From Saprospiraceae bacterium (GTDB taxonomy: Bacteria; Bacteroidota; Bacteroidia; Chitinophagales; Saprospiraceae), in NCBI GenBank assembly GCA_016714085.1, contig JADJNW010000004.1, positions 434,001 through 498,000 of the forward strand: a DNA stretch of 64,000 bases, read 5' to 3'. Of this stretch, positions 54,597 to 62,271 are shown in pieces. The notes under the pieces were generated by a model, which was not told the origin of the DNA, made no database searches, and was given only the letters and a program-made list of their open reading frames with translations. The first letter of the stretch is position 1, and each line of letters starts with the position of its first letter. The translations under genes were made by a program, and so were the position numbers.

Positions 54597-57500
54597 GATT
54601 CATCATTTTGGCTAAGACGGTATTTAGTTCTAATTTTACACTTGTTCCATTTCCAGCGTCAGAATCAATAGTGATTGCTGCGTCAATGCGCTTGGCTCTG
54701 CTTCGCATATTTTGGATGCCATTGCCCGCATGATTATTATTAGCATCAAAGCCTACACCATTGTCTTTCCATTCAATTTTTATCCTGTCATTTTCCAAAG
54801 CAAACCGCAGGCAAGCTTTATCCGCCTGAGCGTGTTTGAGTGTATTGGTCATCGCTTCTTTGAAGAACATCACTATATGGCGACTTATTCCCATAGGTAA
54901 AATCATCGTTTTGAGGTTATTATCAATACCTTTTACTTCAAAATTAATACCAGTGGTATCAAAAGCATCATCGGCAAAATCTTTCAAGCGAATGGCTACT
55001 TCATAAAAATTATCATGTTCAGGATTAATAGACCAAATAAAATCTTTAGTACCCTGATACATTCTATTGGCATTATGGCTTATTTTATTTATCAGAGTGC
55101 GGGCTTCGCCATTACCATTTAAAGATTTGGCTTTGATCAACTCGGTGAGTAGTGAAATGCGCGTCAAGGTATTTCCAAATTCATCGTGAAGGTCTTGAGC
55201 TGCCAGCTTTCGGACACGCTCGTTTTCTTCGAGTTTCACGCGCTCCAGTTCCACCGCGCGTTGCACCTTCATTTGCACCCGATAGCGATACGCCGAAATG
55301 ACGAGCGCTCCGGTGAATAGGAATGCCAAAATATAAAACCACCAGGTGCGCCAGAAAGGCGGGGTAATAATGATAGGAACCTGGAGAATCGCATCATTGT
55401 TCCAACGCCCTTGATTATTAGCACTTTTCACTTCAAGGATATAATCGCCGGGAGCTAAGTGCGGAAAACTGATATTGCGACGATCTTCCATATAAATCCA
55501 ATTGTCAATCAATCCTTTAAGTCGATATGCAAGTTCGTTTTTATGGGGATTGGTAAAATCGAGCGCTGCAAGATTAAAAGAAAGAAAATTATCCTTATAG
55601 CGCAGTCGAATAGCGCCAGCATCAGCCAGGATCTGCTGCAAAGGTTGTTCCATTTCCGCTGTTCTGAAAGAGGTAATAGCCACTTGCGGTAAGTGCTGAT
55701 TTTCAATCATTTGTCCAGGATGAAAACTGACTAAGACGCCCAAGCCTCCAAAAAAAAGCTCTCCATCAGCGCTTCGATGAAAACCCCCGGAGTTGAATTC
55801 ACGGCTTGCGAATCCATCATTGGAATCATAATTTCTAAATTGATCGGTTTGTGGATCAAAGCAAGATAAACCTGCATTTGTGCTCAACCAAAGCCGATCT
55901 TGTTCATCAGGCAAAATGCCATACACAAAACTATTCGGCAATCCCTCTTTTTCTGTGTAATGCTTGAAAGTGGCTTTGCCATCTTCCCAGATCAATTTGC
56001 TCAAACCCCTTGGCCCTGCTACCCAAACCTGACCTTTCGGCGAACAATAAAGATCCATGATTGCATTATCAATCAAGCTTTTGGGGTTTTTCGGGTCGTT
56101 AAAATAGTGCAAAAATTCACCGGATTTTTGAATATAGCGCATCAAGCCTTCATTCGTGCCAATCCACAGCTGTCCATTCATGTCTTCCTGCATCGCAGTG
56201 ATAGCAATACGACGCGGGGCGGCTTCCTGATCAATCAATTTACTCAATAGCAATTTTTGTTGCGAATCCCCATTCTTTTTGAGTAAATATTCCAAAGTGC
56301 CTATCCAAAGATTCGCTTTGCTATCTTCATACAAGCAAGTGACGGCCGGTTGCTTTCCTCTTGGATCAGCGGGGATTGTAACTTGTTGAAAAACATCGTT
56401 TTGCCGATCATATTTAAAAAGCCCCTCATTGCTTCCCACCCAAAGATTTTTATGATGATCTTCTATAATGGATTGAAGCTCGCTCATGGGCCGATGCTGG
56501 GGATATAGCTTATATTTTTTATAAGATTTATCATGTTGATTGATTCTAAAAATGCCCTCGTAAGTGCCGCCCCATACATAACCATAGCTATCCGTACAAA
56601 GGCTAAATATAGAAGAAGCCGCTATATTATTATCTCTTGACAAAATCTGATCCCACTGTCGAAAGCTATTTTTGGAACGGCTGTACAATTGCACACCGGC
56701 TTCTCTGGTACCAATCCATATAATATCTTCTCCAATTTCTTTACTTTCATATAAAGAAGTAATAAAATTACTTTTCAAACCATTCTTTGCAAAAGGGTTT
56801 TCTTTAATATGTTCTTTTAGAGTTAAACGCTTGTTTTTCAATTGATAATGAAATACGCCTTCGTTCGCTGTGCCCAGCCACACTTCACCAAAACGATCCA
56901 CCAATAAATCAGTAATATTCAGGCTGCTATCTACTAAATTAGGTGTAAATTCTTGAATAGTAGTGTGTTGACTATTAATACGGAAAAGCCGATTTCTGGA
57001 AGTAAACCATATTTCGCCATTGCGGCCGCAATAAATCCAGTAAATTGGCAGGAGATTGATGTTTTTGAAAATATCGTCTTTACGATTATTATAATTTAGG
57101 AAGTGAATTTTTTGCTGCTGTGGAATTTGATTCGGATTTTCTACCTCGATTTTATTCAAACCAGTTGCCGATGCCACCCAAATATGACCATTTTGATCCG
57201 CTCTTACTCGTCGGCTTGCGCTGTTGCTAACAGCGTATGTGTCGGTGCTGTCAGCTTCGTAGCGTATTTTTAAATAACTATCCCCCAGGGGAATAAAGCG
57301 CCACAAACCATTCAAAGTGCTGATCCAAAGTGTATTCCAGCAATCTTCGGCCATGCTTGTCACAACTGTGCTACCGGGCAAACCGACCGCCGAAAAAATC
57401 GCATCGTAGCGAACGAAACGCTTTTGTAAAGGATCGTAGCGATTCAAGCCGCCTTCCACGCCGACCCAAAGTTGTTGACGAGAATCTTCAAACAAAAAAG

Positions 57501-57750
57501 TGATATTATCTTGCGAAAGTGTGGTAGAGTCGAAAGGATTATGATAAAAATGCTTCATTTCGAAGCCATCATAACGATTCAACCCATGCTGGGTGCCAAA
57601 CCATATAAATCCCTGGCTATCTTGCAAAATACAGTGCAATTGGCTTTGACTCAAGCCTTCTTCCAGTGAAATACGGTCGAGAAAGCTTTGGGCCGACAAA
57701 TTGCCCAAGCAAAAAAACAGCAAGAAAATAAGCTTTTGAAATGATTTCAT
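54586..57750 (-). CDS. two-component sensor kinase with beta-propeller sensor domain
   Basis: This 1054-residue kinase has a signal peptide (MKSFQKLIFLLFFCLGNLSA). About 12-14 propeller repeats of the Reg_prop type follow (LQDSQGFIWFGTQHGLNRYD, EDHHKNLWVGSNEGLFKY, ATSVGxW-like blades), then a Y_Y_Y domain (LAYRLKGLIDNWIYMEDRR, ILEVKSANNQGRWN). A membrane helix (WWFYILAFLFTGALVISAY) precedes a HisKA_3 domain with AAQDLHDEFGNTLTRISLL (phospho-accepting His) and the ATPase region MFFKEAMTNTLKHAQA with GNGIQNMRSRAKRI. It senses an extracellular signal, often a sugar in Bacteroidota, and hands the phosphate to the NarL-type regulator that follows. Start ATG 57750. Confidence 0.93.
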   Translation of the reverse strand: MKSFQKLIFLLFFCLGNLSAQSFLDRISLEEGLSQSQLHCILQDSQGFIWFGTQHGLNRYDGFEMKHFYHNPFDSTTLSQDNITFLFEDSRQQLWVGVEGGLNRYDPLQKRFVRYDAIFSAVGLPGSTVVTSMAEDCWNTLWISTLNGLWRFIPLGDSYLKIRYEADSTDTYAVSNSASRRVRADQNGHIWVASATGLNKIEVENPNQIPQQQKIHFLNYNNRKDDIFKNINLLPIYWIYCGRNGEIWFTSRNRLFRINSQHTTIQEFTPNLVDSSLNITDLLVDRFGEVWLGTANEGVFHYQLKNKRLTLKEHIKENPFAKNGLKSNFITSLYESKEIGEDIIWIGTREAGVQLYSRSKNSFRQWDQILSRDNNIAASSIFSLCTDSYGYVWGGTYEGIFRINQHDKSYKKYKLYPQHRPMSELQSIIEDHHKNLWVGSNEGLFKYDRQNDVFQQVTIPADPRGKQPAVTCLYEDSKANLWIGTLEYLLKKNGDSQQKLLLSKLIDQEAAPRRIAITAMQEDMNGQLWIGTNEGLMRYIQKSGEFLHYFNDPKNPKSLIDNAIMDLYCSPKGQVWVAGPRGLSKLIWEDGKATFKHYTEKEGLPNSFVYGILPDEQDRLWLSTNAGLSCFDPQTDQFRNYDSNDGFASREFNSGGFHRSADGELFFGGLGVLVSFHPGQMIENQHLPQVAITSFRTAEMEQPLQQILADAGAIRLRYKDNFLSFNLAALDFTNPHKNELAYRLKGLIDNWIYMEDRRNISFPHLAPGDYILEVKSANNQGRWNNDAILQVPIIITPPFWRTWWFYILAFLFTGALVISAYRYRVQMKVQRAVELERVKLEENERVRKLAAQDLHDEFGNTLTRISLLTELIKAKSLNGNGEARTLINKISHNANRMYQGTKDFIWSINPEHDNFYEVAIRLKDFADDAFDTTGINFEVKGIDNNLKTMILPMGISRHIVMFFKEAMTNTLKHAQADKACLRFALENDRIKIEWKDNGVGFDANNNHAGNGIQNMRSRAKRIDAAITIDSDAGNGTSVKLELNTVLAKMMNRTS

Positions 57751-57997
57751 AAGTTTATAACGCAATCTTCAAAACAAAGATATTGGCGCATCATTTGCCT
57801 CCCCCAAATTAGGTTAAATTTTGATTTTAAGAAAAAGTATCTATTTTATTGATTTTCCATGCAATCCTCCTTAATTTTGAGTGTCTTATTAAAAAGGTGA
57901 TTGTATTCCAAGTGGGTTTTTATGATGCTCGTCCTGCATAAATACGCGTAAGGGCGAGGATATATTTTTTTGTAAACGATCTTTAAACTCACTAAAG

Positions 57998-58906
57998 ATG
58001 AATCACCTGAGTGTAATAGAAATTGATGACCGCAACAAGCATTTGGTCGAGCAGCCTTCCAATGCAAATCGCACCTACTTTTCTCGCTTGTATCAAGCCG
58101 AATCCAGAAATGCTTTCCGCAATGTCAGCATCAAGTATGTGATCGAAGGGCTTGAATATTATCGTATTGGCAAAGAGGAATACCCGCTTACGGCAGGTCA
58201 ACTGCTATTAGCCAATCAACAATCGGACGGCGAGGTTTATTTTAATTCCAATGAAATAGCGCTGGGCATTTGTATTGATATTCAACCAGATATGATGTTT
58301 GACGCGCTGCAATCCATGTCGCGTTTTCATCGGCAAGACCCGGATCGACTATTTGAACGCAAAACCGAAACCACGCTGGTCTTTGAGCAAGTGTATCATG
58401 TGAATAATTCCTTGCTTCGCCGGAAAATCTTGCCTTTAGAGCGCGCATTACTAAATGAAAATGTGATAATAGAACCTTTAAATGAGGAGTGGTATATGGA
58501 GCTGGCGGAACTCATTGCAATACAAGAATGCGAGCACAACCGCGCGCTGCGGGCGTTGGAATCGGTAAAAACGAGCACCCGACAAGAAATTTATCGCCGC
58601 TTATTGCAAGGTCGTAGTTTTATGGATGAGCATTTTCTGCAAAGTCCGCTTATCAGTGATGTCGCTCAATATTGCTGTATGTCGGAATTTCATTTTTTCC
58701 GCAGTTTCAAACAAGCTTTTCGTATTACACCGCATCAATATATGTTGCGAAAACGGCTGGAATTAGCATCTTCTTTGATTCGGCATGGAGATTTAAATCT
58801 ATCTCAAATTGCTTCTGAATGTGGCTTTCCTGATTTGGCGGCCTTCAGCAAAACATTCAAAAAGCATTTTCAGGTAGCGCCTTCGCATTATGCAGCAGCG
58901 TTGTGA
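57998..58906 (+). CDS. AraC family transcriptional regulator
   Basis: A 302-residue regulator with an N-terminal cupin-like region (FRNVSIKYVIEGLEYYRIGK, LTAGQLLLANQQSDGEVYF) and a C-terminal AraC double helix-turn-helix. The two helices read ISDVAQYCCMSEFHFFRSFK and LSQIASECGFPDLAAFSKTF. It is divergent from the sensor kinase, with about 250 bases between the starts. A target cannot be read. Start ATG 57998. Confidence 0.92.
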   Translation: MNHLSVIEIDDRNKHLVEQPSNANRTYFSRLYQAESRNAFRNVSIKYVIEGLEYYRIGKEEYPLTAGQLLLANQQSDGEVYFNSNEIALGICIDIQPDMMFDALQSMSRFHRQDPDRLFERKTETTLVFEQVYHVNNSLLRRKILPLERALLNENVIIEPLNEEWYMELAELIAIQECEHNRALRALESVKTSTRQEIYRRLLQGRSFMDEHFLQSPLISDVAQYCCMSEFHFFRSFKQAFRITPHQYMLRKRLELASSLIRHGDLNLSQIASECGFPDLAAFSKTFKKHFQVAPSHYAAAL

Positions 58907-58965
58907 TAAGTTTTCAGATTGAAGGTTTTAGGTTGGAAGTTATCATCAAGCATCAACAATTTCTT

Positions 58966-58973
58966 TATCTTTG
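58966..58973 (+). promoter_or_regulatory. TATCTTTG -7 element upstream of the 58993 gene
   Basis: TATCTTTG ends 20 bases before ATG 58993. No TTG at 17-23 bases upstream, so only the -7 half matches. Confidence 0.4.
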
Positions 58974-58992
58974 GTGAAAAACCTTGAAAAGT

Positions 58993-59787
58993 ATGCTTGG
59001 TCGTACCCCAATGTTTGCCGAAGAATGGTTTTCCTTATTCATTCGCAAAAAAAGCGCGCCGCCTCGATACAGCGAATTGAAATGCGACTTGATTCTGATG
59101 ACGCTCGAAAAGTTGGAAACGCGCATCCTGGAACGATTCCCGGGTTCAGGATTGAGTCAGGTTTGTGGCGAGTTGCGACAGGTAGGAGCAGGGGTTCAGC
59201 AATTGATCTCACGATTGCAACAACCCATCTGGATTGTACGCATTTTGGTCGTTTTGACTATCCTCGCTTTGGTTTTCCTGGCAGTTGCCGTTTTTAGCGC
59301 TTCTTTGAAACAAATGTCGCCTCAAGTGGATGGTATTTCCGACTTTCTGCAAGGGGTGGAATCAGCGATCAATGAACTGATTTTTCTAGCAATTGCTTTG
59401 TATTTTCTCGGCACATTGGAAGGAAGACTCAAGCGCTATGCAACTTTACGAGCCTTGCACCGTTTGCGCAGTATCGCGCACGTGGTAGATATGCACCAAC
59501 TCACCAAAGACCCCGCTTACTTACTTGTTCCTCCTGATAATACTGCCTCTTCGCCCGCCAGAACGATGACTGCTTATGAATTAGCGCGTTATTTAGATTA
59601 TTGTTCGGAATTACTTTCTATCACCAGCAAGCTGGCAGCGTTGCACGCACAATACCTCAGCGATACCGTTGTACTTGATGCGGTGAATGATGTAGAACAA
59701 TTAGCACATGGACTCTCGGGCAAGATTTGGCAGAAAATTATGATCCTGGATTTGGCGATTCCCAACGAGGTGAGCAAAGATAAATAG
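58993..59787 (+). CDS. membrane protein of unknown function (264 aa)
   Basis: The N-terminal 80 residues are helical and amphipathic (LETRILERFPGSGLSQVCGE). Two membrane helices follow at about 80-100 (IVRILVVLTILALVFLAVAV) and 126-145 (NELIFLAIALYFLGTLEG), and then a long helical cytoplasmic-like C-terminus (ALHRLRSIAHVVDMHQLTKD, LARYLDYCSELLSI). I do not recognise a family. I take ATG 58993; TTG 58984 and ATG 59011 are possible alternatives. A TATCTTTG element sits just upstream. Confidence 0.65.
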   Translation: MLGRTPMFAEEWFSLFIRKKSAPPRYSELKCDLILMTLEKLETRILERFPGSGLSQVCGELRQVGAGVQQLISRLQQPIWIVRILVVLTILALVFLAVAVFSASLKQMSPQVDGISDFLQGVESAINELIFLAIALYFLGTLEGRLKRYATLRALHRLRSIAHVVDMHQLTKDPAYLLVPPDNTASSPARTMTAYELARYLDYCSELLSITSKLAALHAQYLSDTVVLDAVNDVEQLAHGLSGKIWQKIMILDLAIPNEVSKDK

Positions 59788-59829
59788 CATTAAATATAAA
59801 AACAAAAAGTTTTTTATTTAAAATAATCC

Positions 59830-59860
59830 TTGCGTAATTGTTTTATTTGTTTTAAATTTG
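59830..59860 (+). promoter_or_regulatory. promoter of the VOC protein gene
   Basis: TTG (59830-59832), 20 bases, TAAATTTG (59853-59860): a full Bacteroidota promoter. Longer versions of the downstream frame would start inside it, supporting ATG 59908. Confidence 0.65.
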
Positions 59861-59907
59861 GCTCGATTTTTAATTCATCCGATTCTATCATCTTTCAAAC
59901 AAAAACA

Positions 59908-60288
59908 ATGGAAGTACCAGTAAATGCAATTAGTTGGATCGAAATTCCAGTAACTGATTTCGCGCGCGCGAAAAAATTTTACAGCACGATTTATAACTAT
60001 GAAATGCCTGAAATGCCAATGGGGCCTGTCAATATGGGCATTCTACCTTATCAGCAAGGCAATGGTGTTGGCGGCGCAATTTGCTTCGGCGAAGGCTATG
60101 AGCCTAATGATAAAGGCGCGAAAGTTTATCTTAATGGTGATCCTGATCTCAACATCGTCCTCAACCGTGTAGAAGCAGCCGGAGGTAAGGTTGTACTTGC
60201 TAAAACCGATATTGGCGAAGGCTTTGGATTTTTTGCTGTTTTCCATGATACCGAGGGCAATTGGATTGGTCTTCACTCGATGGGATAG
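59908..60288 (+). CDS. VOC family (glyoxalase-fold) protein
   Basis: A 126-residue vicinal-oxygen-chelate protein. The N-terminal SWIEIPVTDFARAKKFYSTI and the C-terminal FFAVFHDTEGNWIGLHSM are the two halves of the typical VOC module. Candidate metal ligands are the Glu in WIEIP and the His in GLHS. The closest type is the 'glyoxalase/bleomycin resistance' group without known substrate. It has its own promoter and stands alone. Confidence 0.85.
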   Translation: MEVPVNAISWIEIPVTDFARAKKFYSTIYNYEMPEMPMGPVNMGILPYQQGNGVGGAICFGEGYEPNDKGAKVYLNGDPDLNIVLNRVEAAGGKVVLAKTDIGEGFGFFAVFHDTEGNWIGLHSMG

Positions 60289-60293
60289 TTTTG

Positions 60294-60370
60294 AAGTACG
60301 AGGTACGAAGTGGGTCACAAAGGACTCCTACGGAGAAGTACGAAGTCAGATAAATTCAATTTCGTACTTC
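60294..60370. repeat. GAAGTACG-word inverted repeat
   Basis: GAAGTACGAA (60335-60344) and TTCGTACTTC (60361-60370) are perfect 10-base arms around 16 bases. Further copies GAAGTACG and GGTACGAAG lie at 60294-60310. It follows the VOC gene stop and may act as a terminator or 3' end hairpin. Confidence 0.55.
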
Positions 60371-60482
60371 TTGCTTTTATGATATAAGTATCAGCTAAAA
60401 TTAATTTAGCATTAAAAAAAAATCAATCAAATAATTGATTTTCAATCGAATACAAATTTAACTATCGACTAAAAAATTATCA

Positions 60483-60983
60483 CTATTTAATCATTTTCAT
60501 AAATGTACCAACAAACCAATTGGAATCGGATTTGGTGAGCGAATCCAATGTAGAATCGGCCTTGCTGGCGAAGAGTTTCACGTCTTTTATCACTTTGCTA
60601 AATTCACTTGATTCGGCATCGGTCGCCTCCACATCCGAGAGTTCGTCGAGCACCTTGAGCATAGGCTCCAGTTCTTTTTTCTTGCGCTGACTGATGATAT
60701 TTTTGACCACTTCCCACATATCCTTTTCAGCCACAAAATACTCCTTGCGCTCGCCAGGTTTTAGTTCTTTGTACACCAAATTCCAATCCATCAGCGCCCG
60801 AAGGTTCATATTGGCATTGCCGCTTGAAATTTTAAGCTCGTCTTTAATTTCTTCTGCACTCAAGGATTGAGGTGAAATCAGCAGCAAGGCGTGTATCTGC
60901 GCCATGGTGCGATTGATGCCCCAATTAGAACCCAAAGCGCCCCAAGCTTGTATGAACCGATCTTTACCTTCCTGGAAATTCAT
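60483..60983 (-). CDS. GbsR/MarR-like transcriptional regulator
   Basis: A 166-residue winged-helix regulator of the GbsR type: FIQAWGALGSNWGINRTMAQ, IHALLLISPQSLSAEEIKDE, and LKISSGNANMNLRALMDWNL as the helix-turn-helix, followed by the wing with KPGERKEYFVAEKDMWEVVK. The C-terminal half is a dimerising helix. GbsR-type proteins often respond to choline or envelope stress; the target here is unknown. I take ATG 60983 rather than the TTG at 60995. Confidence 0.85.
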   Translation of the reverse strand: MNFQEGKDRFIQAWGALGSNWGINRTMAQIHALLLISPQSLSAEEIKDELKISSGNANMNLRALMDWNLVYKELKPGERKEYFVAEKDMWEVVKNIISQRKKKELEPMLKVLDELSDVEATDAESSEFSKVIKDVKLFASKADSTLDSLTKSDSNWFVGTFMKMIK

Positions 60984-61089
60984 TTGCTTTGCCAACTTTC
61001 AAAAGTTTCTGAAAATAAAATCCGTTCAAGGTAAAAAGAAATTTTACATTTTTATTCAAATAAGTGAGAATATGACTGTTCTTTGAAAT

Positions 61090-62198
61090 TTATCCTTGTT
61101 TCAAAAATGGCAGTTTTGCTACTTTGGCTGCGAGTTTCTTGCCGCCTGCTACAATCATAATTTCAGTCTCAGGGGCAGCAAATTCGCTTTGTACATAACC
61201 CATTCCAATCGGGTAACCCAATGACGGCGACTGCGTACCGGAAGTTACTTTGCCAATCACATTCCCATCCAAATCCTCAATCGGATAGTCGTGGCGCGGG
61301 ACACGGCGATCATTCACTATAAAACCAACCAATTTGCGGCTCAGTCCTTCCGTTTTTTGTTTTTTCAGGAAATCTGCATCTATAAAATCGCCTTTTTGCA
61401 ATTTTGTAATCCAACCCAAGCCTGCTTCCAGCGGAGAAGTCGTATCGTCAATATCATTGCCGTATAAACAATAGCCCATTTCCAGGCGAAGCGTATCGCG
61501 TGCACCCAAGCCAATTGCTTGAATATCAAGGTTTTTACCTGCTTCAAAAACCGCATCCCAGATTTGTCCGATATTATCGGCATCCGCGTACAACTCGAAG
61601 CCACCCGCACCTGTATAGCCGGTCGCAGAAATCAATACATTATCACAATCCGCAAATTTTCCTTTGGTAAAAGTGTAATATTTAAGACCTTTCAAATCCA
61701 CGTCTGTCAATGATTGCAGGGCTTCTGTGGCTTTTGGGCCTTGTACAGCCAGTAGTCCGGTTTTATCAGAAATATTAATTAATTGGGTATCAAAAATATT
61801 ATGACTGCTGATCCAATTCCAATCTTTGTCAATATTGGAAGCATTGACCACCAGCATAAACGCCATTTCGCCTTCGGAGCAATAATCCTGAGGCAAGCGA
61901 TACACGAGCAAGTCATCCACGATGCCACCTTTGCCATTGGGCATACAAGAATATTGCGCTTCGCCGATTTCGAGTTTGGAAGCGTCATTTGAACTAATTT
62001 TTGCACCAAATCCAAGGCCTGCTTGCCTCGCACGATGAATTCGCCCATGTGCGATACATCGAATACGCCTACGCCATTGCGCACCGTATTATGTTCTTCT
62101 ATAATGCCTTTATAAGAGACCGGCATATTATAACCAGCAAAATCGGTCATTTTTGCGCCCAGGGCGATGTGGCGTTCCGTCAGTGGCGTATTTTTCAT
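61090..62198 (-). CDS. gcvT: glycine cleavage system aminomethyltransferase (one frameshift)
   Basis: GcvT, the T-protein, takes the methylene group from glycine bound on GcvH and gives it to tetrahydrofolate. About 369 residues: TPLTERHIALGAKMTDFAGY, GVFDVSHMGEFIV, the tetrahydrofolate-binding middle with LISATGYTGAGGFELYADA, and GLGARDTLRLEMGYCLYGND. The last domain has RRVPRHDYPIEDLDGNVIGK and SPSLGYPIGMGYV. The frame breaks near 62000: one A added in an A5 run gives LDLVQKISSNDASKLEIGEA. An indel in an essential one-carbon enzyme is likely to be a sequence error. Start ATG 62198. Confidence 0.94.
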
Positions 62199-62271
62199 TT
62201 ACTTATTTGTGTTAGGGTATTAATATTTATGTAATAATTATCTTTTTTATTATAAAAAGTAAATAAAATAT

